From assembly GCF_005239225.2 (NCBI RefSeq), contig NC_133284.1:29560339-29624338 (forward strand): DNA of 64,000 nt, read 5' to 3'. This document shows, one piece after another, positions 33,677 to 46,572 of the stretch (positions are counted from its first letter, which is position 1; each line of letters starts with the position of its first letter). Position numbers and translations under genes: made by a program. The stretch comes from Populus alba. Lineage: Eukaryota; Streptophyta; Magnoliopsida; Malpighiales; Salicaceae. Under the pieces are notes generated by a model. The model saw only the letters and a program-made list of their open reading frames with translations. It searched no databases and had not been told where the DNA came from.

Positions 33677-35956
33677 TGCAATACCCTGCTACTCACCCGG
33701 TTAGACGAATGACTTTATTTCTATTTAAATTTAATCCCCTATTAAGTAGATAATGAATGTTATGACATGTATGATGTCGAATGGCAGATCTGCCTTCTAG
33801 ATTGACAAAGGTTTCAAATATGCTGGGATTAATCATAAAATTATGATTTGAAAGGTTTAGGAGTCGCCACATAGTAATATGGTAACTAAGAAACCTCCTG
33901 GTCCGCAAGAGTCTAGATAAGGAGACTAGTTGTGCATGAGAAATGCGCATCACCCCTAGTACACCCTATCTATGGTAAGCTGCATTATTGATTGATTATT
34001 TTTTTTCTTCTAAAGTCATGTTTCTATTCGTTGGTCTATCTATTATTTAAGAAAAGGTCCTCCTCAGTAATGAAATCTCTATCTTATTAGGCTAAAACCT
34101 AATCGTTCTATAGCCCAAAAATTAATGATGTATTTATTTTTATTTTTATCGTTAATACCTGGGGATATAATTTACGATGTAATTTTATATCTCTAAATAT
34201 TAAAGTCTACAATTAATTCCTAACATTTTTTTTTATTTTTTTATGTCCATTCATTTAATCTAATACCAAGAATATCCCTAACAATTAATTCTTGGCATGA
34301 TAAAAATACAATTTATATTTCTTTATATGTGTGTGTGTGTGTGTGTGTGTAATAGCCATTTCATTCACCATTTTGTATTTTTAAAACATGATAAGAATGC
34401 AATTTTTTTGTTTTTTTAGAAAATATGTTGAAAACCTTTAGAATTTATCTGTATACACGAAAACAAAACATTTTTTTTTAATTGGGAATTTTTTGATTTT
34501 TTTTTGATATTTTTGAAATTTTAAAGAAAACCAAGTTTTTTAATACCTGGTCTATATCTTATAGTGTAAGTCTATAAACCAATATTAAGTGAAATTATTG
34601 AAGAAAAAAAAACTACTTTTTAATTTTTTGAAATATTGGATTTTTTTTATTCTTGATTTTTTTTGAGAATCTTGAAAAAAAACTAGATATTTTTAATATT
34701 GGGTTGGTATTTTATAGTGTAAGTCTATAACTTGATATTTGAAAAAATTACTAGAAAACACTTGAAGGACCCATAAACTATTTAAAAATGATCCCTGAAT
34801 TTTTTTAGAATTTTTTGAACATGTTTAGGGTATGTTTGGTTAGGCACTAAAATTTGAACAACTTAAAGCTAGAAGGGAAGTTAATAAGGCATTTGTTTTT
34901 TTATGTTTTTTGTGGAGGAAGATGAATAGTAGTCAAACTACAAGTCATTTGATCTCTTATTATTATTTTGCTCAAGAATAACACAAACAACATCGTTTTG
35001 AACCAAAACAAACCATTTTGGTTAAAACACTCCATTTCCTTTAAATGGAATGATGTCGTTTTAGGAAACTCTAAATTAATTTAGGTTTTAACTTTCCTTT
35101 TTTGATTTAAGACCTCATTCTTTTAAATTTATGCAATCAAACCCTCAATTGAAATTGATTTTAGGAATCAACTCAATTTCACCCATGCAATGTTTCAAAA
35201 GGACCCTTTAATTTTAGTGTTTTTTTCAACATGTTCCCTGGTCTTAGATATTTTCAATTTCATCCTTAATTGGCCCTTCAAACTTCTAATTCTTTCAATT
35301 TGACCCTGTTTTATTTAATTTTAGTCCCTGGATTTTCGTGTCTTTTGCATCTTGATCCTCGGTCCTTAATTTCTTCGATTTGAGCCTTAATTGACCCCTA
35401 AACTTTTATTTTCTTGCAATTTCACCCCTATTTCATCTGGTTAAGCTTGTAAAGATTAAATTTGATCCTCCAAAATTCCAATCCTTTTATTTAAGTCTAG
35501 ATTAAGCTTTTAAATTTAATTTTTCACCAATTAAGTCCTTAATAAAATTAATTTGACTTATTAAAAGTCTAATTAAGTCCTCGCACTTAATTAATTCTTT
35601 TAATTTTGGTCCAAATTAATTTTTAAATTTAATTAAATCTTTAATTAGGCCTATGATTACATAAAATTAGCCTATTAAAAGTTTAAATAAGTTCTTAGAC
35701 TTAATTCTTATGCAAATTTATCTAATATTCAATTAAGTTAACCTTTAATCTGTATTGTCCTTCATATTTAGGTCCTTTCAAGGGTGTAATTAAGTTTTTA
35801 ATTTTATCAAAGATCCAATTTAGTTCCTTTATCTCTCATTTATGTATTTAAATCCTTCTTCAACCTGTATTTGCCAACCAAGTCATTTGTCTTCCTCTTT
35901 TATATATATAAAAGAAAAGGACAATTGTTTGGGGAACCTAAAATTGGGTTTTGAAA
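33677..35956 (-). repeat. Second Ogre-type LTR (decayed)
   Basis: It shares with the first LTR the blocks GGAGTCGCCAC (33870), ACTAGTTGTGCA...CACCCCTAGTACACCCTATCTA (33928-33972), a long AT/T-rich core (34440-34760), the C(A/T)CCATTT...ATGATGTCGTTTT part, a series of CAATTxxxACCCT motifs (35100-35840) and GGGGAACCTAAAATTGGGTT (35931-35950), which corresponds to the LTR start. The orientation is the same as the first LTR. The edges are approximate. Confidence 0.7.
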
Positions 35957-36516
35957 ATGCATGATTGGGGTTCTCCATTCTTTCTCAATGTTGATGGGAA
36001 TAGACACAAACTCTTCTTTGCCTGCACTCGGTTTTTCTAAAACTTCAACCTAGACGTCTATATAGAGATTTACAGGATTGAAGCTTGCTAACTTAGACAA
36101 AAGATTTGCCCAATGATTGTCTTCTTATGGAATATGAGTGATTGAAATACTTTTGCCTCCAACTTGCTTAAAGAAATAAGATTGGAACTTCTAAAGATAT
36201 TGTTGCATAGTTGTTTATCTAGCATCAGATATTTCTTGGAATTGAACAACCACCAACTAAAAGTCATTATGAACCAGAAGTGGGTATACATCAAAGGCCT
36301 TTACAAGTCATAATCCTGATAGAAAAGCTTCATACTTTGATGCATTATAATTGGGATTTACAAGGCACTCTTCACCTGTACACTCGATCCTTCTATCCTA
36401 ATAAGACAAGTCTTCACTAGGGTCAGTCTTAAAAGGGATATTCCCATCTATTCCATCACTTTATAGGAAATGATGTTGATTGTACTGTCATCATCCTCCA
36501 ACACATGATTTACTTG
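35957..36516. other. Retroelement-derived DNA without a supported gene
   Basis: About 560 bases lie between the second LTR and the dispersed 1.56-kb repeat. A minus-strand frame of 68 aa is present but resembles nothing recognised. Confidence 0.35.
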
Positions 36517-38080
36517 ATTAGTACTTAAAGAAAATATTTTTATCAAGGTTTTATATCATCATTTTGCACTTGAAGTATCAATAACTCCTTAACTAAAGCA
36601 TGTTTTATAATAACATACCTAATAATATAAGATACCTTTAATTTATGGTAAATGTTGATCTTCAATACAGGCCTATCACATAAATGAAAGAATTGATTGA
36701 TTGATGAGTTTAAGCACTGAAATTGAAAGGACAAAGAGAGGGCCAAACTTAGAAAAGAGATGTTGGTGCAGTCCAAACTGAAACACTGTTTGGTAATTGG
36801 ATCATATCTGAAGCTGTAGATCTTGAATTTAGGTCTGCTTTATATGGATGGAAAGGTAAGACATAGGCCTACAACTTTAATGGAAGTCCAAGATTTAAAA
36901 AGGCTGTTTTTAAGTCCAAATTATAGCAACAATGGAAAAGTCCGAATATGTCCTGCAGCCTAGACACTGTTCAGTGTTCAACCCATATCTTGAGTTCTAC
37001 AAGTTCAAATGACCTTAATTTTTTTTTCTTGGAAAAATAAGATAATTTCCTAGAATGAGTATAGATGGTTCCAATTCTGATGTTAGCAATGATGTTTTAT
37101 TCAGACAAGAAGATAAGGATTTTCACCAAGTCAAGAGTTGGCCACCCACTCAACAATTAATTATCAAATCAATAGTTTCAAATTTTGGCCTATAAAAGGA
37201 GGCATTTGTCATGCATTTAGGCATTTTGGTTGTTCAAATTAAGATCATGCTCTTTATTTCTTTCTTTATATTTTTGTAATGTTTAAGTTTTATTTCATGT
37301 TATATTTTCCTTAATCTCTTGTTTATACTTTTCATTTCCTTTACTATACTTATGTTCATATGTTGTTTATTTATGTTTATCTTCTTCATTATGTTTAGCT
37401 AAGTTTATTATGGCAAGATGAAAAGGTTTCACCAATAGTATTAGAATAATTATAATATAAACTCAACATGGACTTCAATGTTTATATCCAAGAAAGTTTG
37501 TCATTAACATGTCCTATCTTTTTATCTTACTAATTCTTGATACCTTGCTTGTTAAATGGTTAATCTAGATTTGTATTGTACAACACTTGGTACAACAAAT
37601 GCTTGGCATTTTCATAGCCAACCATATGGTATAACCTAAACCTGTGCTATGAAAGGAACTTGATTTGTTGTTAACATAAGTTAGCATCATGAATTCCTGA
37701 CAATATTTAAAAGTATGGTGTTACTTAAATAAGATAATTAATATGATCATGTTAAAAATTTATAATGAACTATTAAGGATAAATCATCCGATTGGAACCT
37801 CATTTGTGTGTGGTTTCTAGTTGATTAATAAAAAGAGTTTATACTATAATTATTTCTAATACTATTAGGGGATCCTCTAACCTTGACAATTGTTTTTATC
37901 ATTGTTGAATCCTCACATTAATCTTACATCTCAAAGTCCTCTTTAACTTATTATTATTATTATTATTTATAATTTATATAGTTAACCTCCTTGTGGTTTC
38001 ACCCCGGTCTTGCCAGGTTATTTATTATTTCAACACTCCTACACTTAAGATAAGACATCAATCTTTTGGTCATGTTAACA
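36517..38080 (-). repeat. Dispersed LTR-like repeat, copy A (1.56 kb)
   Basis: Collinear with 54128-55690 over the whole length, from TTAGTACTTAAA and TATCAAGGTTTTATATCATC to TTATTTATTA and GACATCAATCTTTTGGTC. The minus-strand start is TG. The absence of coding sequence and the similar lengths suggest solo LTRs of one family. Confidence 0.75.
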
Positions 38081-38084
38081 AGCA

Positions 38085-39110
38085 CAAGTACAAGCACTTA
38101 AATTTATTCTTTATACATTCATAAACGAGGCCATTCATACTCTACACCTCAATTACATCATATCCATATAATTTCTCAAATTCCCTAAAACTAATTTATG
38201 AATCATAGCTGAAATTCTAAGAATTTCACCACAATTTCATATATCATCACTTCTACTTGAATAAAGGAGGTTGAAACCACTTATACAATGATTTTGTAAG
38301 TTCTAAATAGCTCACAGTCGAAATTGTTTTCCCATTGTTCCTCTTTTTCTGTCAAACCTGCCACCTTTCACTCTATTTCCAGTCATCACTCTTTCTATCC
38401 CTTCCTCCCAAACAAGTTTCTTAACCTCTATATGTAAGTTTTACCCTTTTTAATACCTCACTTCAATCTTTCCTAACCCCTTTCTCCATGAAGTTTAAGA
38501 ATAAAAGAAAAATAAGAAGAGAGAATGGTAATATTCGGTTGGTGTCCCTCCCTCTTTCTTTCAGTTGGATGTCAGTTTAAATGGGAGGAAGAAGAAATGT
38601 TTTGGTTATTCCTGATTTTACCCCTATTTATTATCCATATGTTATTTTACTCGAACTCCATCACTATCACAAGGTCTTATAGACTCCAATCAACCTGAAA
38701 TTTTAACCCAAAGTAAAACAACATGTTAGTAGACTACCCATAAAAGTTTAGCTCGATCCAACAGTCAATTAAGAGTTATAAATGATAGCGTAAAGCTAGC
38801 CAACATGTAATTTTACGCCAAAAGTCCAAATTTTTATACTAATTTATCTATTTAAATCATCCAGATCTTTAACTAATTCATTGGGAGATTTCATCCTTAT
38901 TTATAATACAATTGTTTTCTCAAATTCCATTCCCTTTCGGTTTAAAAACTATGCAATTATATGCAAGCGTCCACCGACAATCAAAGTCATTCATGTGTGG
39001 AACCATACATTAATTCATTTAAAAATTATAAAATATTTTTCTAAGTATTTTCACCCTAATTTTATAAAAATCTCCCATATTTATCATTAATTTATCAATT
39101 TTCAGGCTAT
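38085..39110 (-). repeat. Chromovirus LTR-like segment, inverted relative to 40.1 kb
   Basis: The reverse complement of 38690-38835 matches 40265-40405 in order, with shared words (G)TAAAATTAC, TAGTCT-CTAACAT and TTCA(G/A)GTTGATTGGAGTC. The rest is AT-rich and noncoding. Confidence 0.6.
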
Positions 39111-39470
39111 GGATCTATATTGTACCTTTTATGTTCATTTGATCAAATTTCTTAGATTGAGATGTATTTGTAATACCGAGCTTAAATAGACTACATTTCT
39201 CATTATTAGTTTTGTGAATTTTATCTAGAGGCTTACATCAAGAATCCAGGTTCATTATACATCCCAGAAATACCAAGATGTACAAGGACTTAAAGGAATT
39301 TTATTAGTGGCCGAACATGGAGAAAGAAAAGTTAAGTATGAAAGGAAATGTTGAACCCTAGTTTCTTGGGAGGAAGTTGGTGATAGGAAGTTAATTGGGT
39401 TAGAGTTGGTTCAGATTACCTAAAAAAAAGTGATAACTATGAAAGATAAAATTAAAATGGCTCGGGGAAA

Positions 39471-39885
39471 ACAAAAGAGTTAGGTAGATAATAGAAGAAG
39501 CCTTTGAGTTTATGGTAGGCAACCAAATGTTTATAAAGATCAGACCTTGGAAAAACATCATGCGTTTTGGAATGAAGGGCAAGTTAGCCCCAAGGTATAT
39601 TGGTCCTCATAAAATCATTAAAATAATTGGTCTCATTGCCTTTTGATTGCCATTGCCTCCCTATTTGGCCAAAATACATAATGTGTTTCATGTGTCGTTG
39701 TTAAGAAAAGTAGAACTACGTCCTTCCAAAATCTTTCCACATGTTCTTGTATAAATTTATGAGGATTTAACTATAAACATGAAGCTAGTAAAGATCCTCG
39801 ATCACATCGTAAAAGAACTAAGGAACTAAAAGATTATATTAGTGAGAGTGTTATGGAAGAACTCTCAAATAAAAAAAGAGACTTA
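39471..39885 (+). pseudogene. Chromovirus (Ty3/gypsy) integrase C-terminus and chromodomain relic
   Basis: In frame pieces the plus strand reads DNRRRPLEFMVGNQMFIKI, then KGKLAPRYIGPHKIIKIIG, then IHNVFHVSLLRK, then ILDHIVKELRN, then VRVLWKNS. This is the conserved end of the chromovirus integrase, including the start of a chromodomain-like segment. At least one frameshift and several stops are present. Confidence 0.8.
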
Positions 39886-40082
39886 GGAAAGAGAGTTAGA
39901 GATAATAAGAAGTACCCAAGCTTGTTTTCCAATACAAGTATGAATTTAAATTTTAGAAATGAAATTTATTTAGAAGGGCAGAATATAAACCCCAAGAAGT
40001 TGAAAATTTATAACAAATGGAAAATAAAAGATAAAATATTAATGAGATTAAATTTATAAAAAAAGAAAGAAAGACATGAAAA

Positions 40083-40865
40083 CGTTTTAGTGTAAACCCC
40101 GTATGAAACTAATAACGTTACTATGAGACGATAATAAACTCGTAAATGACTTGAAGGATGAAAATGAAAAATGGATATATATGGAATGATAAAATGGTTC
40201 CTAGGACTTAGTTGAGAAATTTATATAGTCCATGCAAGGATAACACGTGAAATTTGAATCTTTGGTGTAAAATTACCTACCAATTAGTTTCACGCTAACA
40301 AACATAAGTTTTAATCAAACAATTGGATGAGACTGAGAATTTATGATTAGTCTCCTAACATATTTTTCTATCTCCGGGTAAAATTTCAAGGTGATTGGAG
40401 TCCAAAAAAGCAGTAAGAAATTGTCAATAGTTAGGCAGAGAAGTTAGATAAGAACTTATTAATGACATTTTCATAAATAAAGAAAAAGGCTACAATTTTC
40501 AATTCTTCTTCCTTTATATACAACCAACTAGAGTTGTAAAGAGAGAGGAGAATAAAAGAAAATTTAGGAGAGTTCCACATAAAAAAACTTTCAGAGAAAT
40601 GAAAGAATTAGGCAAGATAGTGAGGGGATAAGAATCTAAACACAATTCAAACAAGAATTAAAAGAGAAATATAGTGAGGGAAAGGATAGGAAGAGAAGAA
40701 ACCCATGGAAAAAAAAGGAAGAAAAAGGGAATTTTGGAAACGAATCTTGACTAGCCAGTGCTTAAAATTCATTTTATTTCGAGGTAAGGGGTTTTAAACC
40801 AAAGTCTATAAGCTCAATTGAAAGGGAGAAAGATTCACGCTAAATTTGTGAATTTTAGCCAAGGC
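40083..40865 (+). repeat. Chromovirus 3' LTR-like segment
   Basis: Noncoding DNA downstream of the integrase relic. It matches the inverted segment at 38.7-38.8 kb and ends just before the third Ogre-type LTR, so the Ogre probably inserted into or beside it. Confidence 0.5.
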
Positions 40866-41650
40866 TCATGATAGGTGTTATAACCCAATTTCTAGGCCCC
40901 CCCCAAAAAAAAAATCATTTTCTTTTAAAATTAAAAAGAAGAAGAAGAAGAAGAAGAAGAAGAAAAGCAATGAAAAATGAAAAAAAAAATACTGGCATCT
41001 TGACAAGAGCAGGCTGGGAAGGGTTTCAAATCCATGGGGAAACCAAGCTGGAGTTTTGGACAAAAATGAAAGCCCAATTATACCTCGGTGTACCCAAGAC
41101 TAAAAGACAATGTAGATTCAAAGTTAAACTAAATGATTATTGGATGAATTTTGTATAAAAAATTAAGTTTAAGGACTTAATTAGACTTTTAATAGGGTAA
41201 TTTGATTTAATCATGGATCCAATTAAAGGATTAATTAAGTTCAAGAATTAGTTTGTGTCAAATTAAAAGATTTAATTAAGTACAAAGACTTAATTTGACT
41301 TTTAATGAGTTAAATTAATTTTTATTAGGGACTTAATTGGTAAAAAAAAATAAGTTTGGAAGCTTAACTTAGGTTTAATTGAGAAGATTGAAATTTTAGA
41401 TGATCAAATTTAATTTTTACAAAACCAATTGGTTGAGAATAAGGACAAAACTGCAAGAAAAATGAAGTTCTAAGATCAATTAAGGGCCAAATCGAAGAAG
41501 TTCAAAACCAAGAATCAGTGTGGAAGAGGCATGCATATTCACATATTGAAATTGATTAAAATCAAAGGTAAATTTGAAGAAATTGAAAGTTTGATAATTA
41601 ATTGAGGATGAAATTAAAGACATACAAGACCAAGGACTATATTAAAAAGA

Positions 41651-42478
41651 CGCTGGAAATTAAGGGTCCAAATTGACATGACTAGGGACTTAATCAAAAG
41701 AAACTTGGAGAAATCAGCCTAAATTGGCAAAATTCGATGCAATTGGAAGTTTAGAGACCCCTTTGTAAAATTAACAAAACAAATAGTGTGTTCATTTTCT
41801 TCTTCCACGGGGAACTGGCTGGGGGTCCTTTCTTGTAGAGCATTTAATGCTATTTCATGTCTCAGTTGAGACAAAAAGAGATGCCCCTCTAGCATACCTG
41901 ACTTTGTACTATGTCCCTAGCATGATTCATGTCCGAGTGTCGCTTGAGAGGCATTGAAATGAGCATCCAAAACCCCTGACTCGGTCAGCCTTTAACAGTC
42001 TGGTGAGAGGGTAAAAAACCTGTTGGCTTGCAAAGCTTGTTGAGAGAAGGGGCAAAAGGGTGAACGCTGAAAATTAAGGGTCCAAATTGACATGACTAGG
42101 GACTTAATCAAAAGAAACTTGGAGAAATCAGCCTAAATTGGCAAAATTCGATGCAATTTGAAGTTTAGAGACCCCTTTGTAAAATTAACAAAACAAATAG
42201 TGTGTTCATTTTCTTCTTCCACGGGGAACTGGCTGGGGGTCCTTTCTTGTAGAGCATTTAATGCTCTTTCATGTCTCAGTTGAGACAAAAAGAGATGCCC
42301 CTCTAGCATACCTGACTTTGTACTATGTCCCTAGCATGATTCCTGTCCGAGTGTCGCTTGAGAGGCATTGAAATGAGCATCCAAAACCCCTGACTCGGTC
42401 AGCCTTTAACAGTCTGGTGAGAGGGTACAAAACCTGTTGGCTTGCAAAGCTTGATGAGAGAAGGGGCAAAAGGGTGAA
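41651..42478 (+). repeat. Recent 414-bp tandem duplication
   Basis: Copy 1 is 41651-42064 and copy 2 is 42065-42478. By eye only about six substitutions separate them (about 98.5% identity). The junction is GGGTGAACGCTGAAAATTAA. The duplicated block lies just upstream of the LTR TATA box. Confidence 0.92.
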
Positions 42479-42521
42479 GATTCAAACCAAGAGGGGAGCT
42501 GACATCCCTCTAGAAATTCGA

Positions 42522-42531
42522 CTATAAATAG
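42522..42531 (+). promoter_or_regulatory. TATA box of the third Ogre-type LTR
   Basis: CTATAAATAG is followed by G7 and then a CT tract. It is identical to the core of the first LTR's TATA box. Confidence 0.65.
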
Positions 42532-43239
42532 GGGGGGACCAAACACGAGAAAGGGAGCTCTCTCTCTCTCTCTCTCTCTTTTTATTTTAAAAAAGGCCTC
42601 TGGAGCAGCCACAACAGACCAAAAACCCCATTCCTCTCATCTTCAACCTCTGTTACACTACTAAAAAATAAGCCTATTAGCAACTAACCATTCTATTGCA
42701 GATAACATTAAAATTCGTTGTTGATAAAATTCAGCAACAGATAATTTCAGATGCAAATAATAGATGCTAAATTTTTAGCAACGAATTATCAGTTATTGAA
42801 ATTCGGTTGCTGAATATGTAAATCAGCAACGGATATTCCATTGCTGATCAGCAACAGATATCAACAACGAATATTCCATTGCTGATCAGCAACAGATATT
42901 CCATTGCTGATCAGCAACGGATATTCCGTTGCTGATTAACAATCGAAATTTTGTTGCTAATCTATTGTTGATTTAACATGAAATTTTTAAATTATTTTTT
43001 TCATTTATTGAATTTTTTTAATTATTTATGGCTATTTCAAAAATTATAGATAAATATACAAAGAACATAAATTAATACTAGAAATTATTTTTATAAAAAA
43101 ATAATAAGTCAAATAAAATAAATTTCACAATAAATTTTTAAATCTCGTTAAACTTACATCAAAATAGATAAGTCACAATTTAATAAATATGTTTTATCAT
43201 AAAGGTGGTGGTGGAAACGAACCAAAACAATGCTAACCA

Positions 43240-44182
43240 TCATGAGGTGGGACCGGTATACGGTGGTCGAGGCCTCGGTCGATATACTGGATTAGACAAG
43301 GGATACATCTGTAGAGCCATATGTGACGGCATAGATGAAGCCATATGTGTCGACATACCTTGGTCCATATTTGATGCCCAAGCTTGGTATCCCATATTAC
43401 TAAGAAAGTTTTTGATTGAAGTCATCTCCTGTTGTAGTGATAAAATATGACCATCTATTTCCTTTATTTGCTCTTTCAATGCCTGAATTGATGAGTTAGG
43501 AGGTATTGACTCCATCATATAGGATTGTGATGAAGCACTCGTACTAACCATGGATTTCGGCATACCAGGTGCACCATAGATTTTACCCTTTGTAACTCCT
43601 CCTATAGCCGCACACCAAGCTGCTCCATCAAATGAAGGATGATTTTCCCGATCAGTTCCATATCTTGAAATCATCTCTTTTTTGTAATTCTCCTACAATA
43701 AAATTAAATATAATAATAAATTCATTTTAATTTTAAATAATAATTAAATTACATAAAAAAAAATACTTATAACAACTTTTTTAGACTTGTTATCTATGAA
43801 GGTTTCAGGCTTTTTGGCACTCTGATGCAACACTGAAAACACATCATCCCATAGAAGTTCTTTTCCACTTGCCTTTTCTTGCTATTAACAAATAAAAAAT
43901 ATTAGACAATATAAATATGAAAATTTGAAGTCCAACATAACAAATATAAACAATCCTCACCATGCTAGCTTGATATGATGCAAATGACACCGTACCTCTA
44001 GAATGAGTGCTTAATTTACCATCTGTTTCAGTTAGCTGATTATTTCTTGCATATTTTGATCTCTTTTGAAATTCAGGGGTGGACCAAATTTCTTTAATCA
44101 TTTGATTCCAATCATCATTGTTTATCCAAACCGGACCTTTATTAATGCAATCCATAATATTTGTGGTATTTCTGTCCGACAT
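43240..44182 (-). pseudogene. CACTA second gene, plant transposase (Ptta/En/Spm) type
   Basis: The piece 43844-44182 shows WNQMIKEIWSTPEFQKRSKY and HSRGTVSFASY, the pattern of the second protein of plant CACTA elements. The piece 43240-43674 is the C-terminal part with a coiled-coil-like segment (ALKEQIKEIDGHILSLQQEM). A break near 43.7-43.84 kb has AT-rich, intron-like composition, so these may be exons of one gene. Confidence 0.7.
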
Positions 44183-44937
44183 AGCTCTCTTACGAGCTCA
44201 TGTCAACTGCTGGTTCAAAGCAATTCTTGTCTTATCCTCCCAAATCTTTTGAACAATTGGTTCATCATCCTCAGAAAATATATATTTTTTCTATTAAAAA
44301 AAACCAAAAACAAAGCTCAACATAGTTGTTAACTAGCCTATATAATTACAATCACATAATCAGTAGTAAAAAAGATGAACATATTTTTTTGGTATATACC
44401 TTACCATTTCTTAATATATTCCTAAAATATAATTAATTTACATGTTCTAACCTAATTAATGTCATTAGAGATGCAAAAACAATTATATATTAATTTATAT
44501 TTTCAATCAATGAAATGGTCAAACAAACTTAATGCCTTCGCTAGAAATTCTTTTAATTGTATCTAAAAGGTTCGTACTTCATTTTGGTCTTCACTTCCAT
44601 AAAAGATTATTTTTACTATATTAATATTCCTTGCATCTAAGATATGGTGTGCATAGAAAAAAAGAATGTAACACCCTCAAATATAATGTCATGAAATCTC
44701 AAATATTTCATTACTAATGTCAAGTATTGAATAATATATCTAAGAATATGGATTTTTTTAAAAAAATTTCGACAGAGTTTCCTCTATTTTTGTTGGTACC
44801 AAGTTATCGACAACACTTCTATTATATGTCATTACAACTTCCATCTTGATCCAATCATCAAAGAAATTTTGGTTTGTTTCAATGTGCATGACATCAAGAT
44901 TATGACGAATTAGATTTGTATGCCAATACTGAAGCTC

Positions 44938-46572
44938 CTAAAAAATGCTTTTCTTCACCCAATTATGCTTAACACCAAAGCCTGGAATTTTTTCATTATG
45001 AGATGAACTTCTAATGTGTCCCATCGTCAAATTAGACACTTCAAATAACATTTCTGAACCAGATCGACGAGGTAAAGGAGGGAGCCATTCTGTTACTCCT
45101 TTCAAAAACTTATCTGGTTGATAACTATATGGGTGATCCATAGGTAGGAATCGTCGATGACAGTAAAAAAAGCTTATTTTTCCCCCATGCTTTATTCTAA
45201 AGGCTTTGTTATGCTCCATACAATAAGGACAAGACAACTTCCCATGAGTACTCCAACCCGATAACATTATAAGCTGGAAAATCACTAATGGTCCACATCA
45301 AAGTTGCCCTTAATTGAAAATTTTCCTTCCTATATATATCATAGGTATTAACACCATCAAGCCATCACCTTTTCAACTCATCAATTAACGGTCGTAGGAA
45401 AATATCAAGCTTTTTCCCCGGATTCTTCGACCCAGGAATAATCATTGACAAAAACATGAATGGTCGGGTCATACACTTTCAAGGAGGCAAATTATAAACA
45501 GTCACAATTACTGGCCAACAAGAGTAGACATTTGAAGACATGTCAAATGGACTAAAACCATCAGTGCATAATCCTAATCGAATACTTCGTGGATCGGATG
45601 CAAAGTCTTGATGATCTTCATTAAACTTCTTTCATGCTTCCCCGTCAGATGGATGCACCATAACTCCATCATTTGACCTATGAAAATGATGCCATATCAT
45701 ATCATTGGCATGATGTGGAGACATGAATAACCTCTGAAGTCTTGGTGTCAAGGGAAAGTATCGGAGTTGTTTCTCTGACTTATTAGAACCTTTACTAATG
45801 GGATTTCTAGGTTTGTATCGTAAACTTCCACAAAAATCACAACTTGTTTTCATTGCATCTACCCCATAGTACAACATGCAATAATTAGGACACACATCAT
45901 ATTTATCATAACCAAGTCCAAGTGGCCGCATAAATTTCTTGGTATCATAGAAATTTGAAACCAAATTTTCATTATCAGGCATGCAACTTTTTGTAAATTC
46001 AGTAAATTTGTTGAAGGTAGTTTGAGTCAAATTTAGAGTTGACTTCATATTAAGCAATTACACACAAGCAGATAGTTTAGATTGCTTGGTACACCCATCC
46101 CATAAGGACTCCTCTGCAGCTTTAAGTAATTTATAAAATTTATCGGCCTCCAGATTCGAAAGTTCCTCTGCTACCATAGGACTAGAAACCATATCATTAG
46201 AGTATGCATCACCAACCCCCATTGCATGCAGAACCATATTCCTATATGAATTTTTTTAAAAAAATCATTCACAACATGACTACACCCAACTGATGAAGGT
46301 CCAACTATTATCGGTTTTGAAACATAAGGCTCTCCATGTACAGTCCGATTTTCATAATCAGGTAAAAATCCTCTTGGAAACAGGTGCTTATAAACTTCTT
46401 CCATTAAAAACTTTTGATTTTTGCACCTAACACAAGGACATCTAATTTTACCTCCAAACACATTTTCATCAATTAAAAATGCAAAATTGATAAATCTCCG
46501 TACACCCGCAATAAATTCCGGACAAATATGACCATCCCTACGACGACGATACATCCATGATCGATCATCCAT
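44938..46572 (-). pseudogene. CACTA transposase (tnp2 type), broken into frames
   Basis: The N-terminal piece (46171-46572; MDDRSWMYRRRRDGHICPEF, then CPCVRCKN) is the transposase-associated domain. The next piece (45632-46057; LGLGYDKYDVCPNYCMLYYG, SCDFCGS, then HHFHRSNDGVMVHPSDGEA) and the last (44938-45285; GWSTHGKLSCPYCMEHN, RRFLPMDHPY) are tnp2 transposase. Zinc-like CxxC pairs are retained. Stops or introns divide the pieces; positions 45286-45631 read as coding only with frame breaks. The element probably depended on other copies for movement, unless the breaks are spliced. Confidence 0.85.

Larger units (their letters stand above)
40876..42655 (+). repeat. Third Ogre-type LTR, 5' half (interrupted by CACTA)
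   Basis: It starts TGTTATAACCCAATTTCTAGG, equivalent to the first LTR start, followed by a C8 run, a (GAA)n tract (40938-40965), CAATT/AATTG motif arrays in the opposite sense (41160-41740), a 414-bp tandem duplication, a TATA box and a CT tract (42558-42579). It is interrupted at TTA 42653-42655 and continues at 49636. Confidence 0.75.

Noticed and set aside
40868..41158. Plus-strand 96-aa frame with a K/R run
   Set aside because: The frame is generated by a GAA/AAG microsatellite at the start of an Ogre-type LTR.
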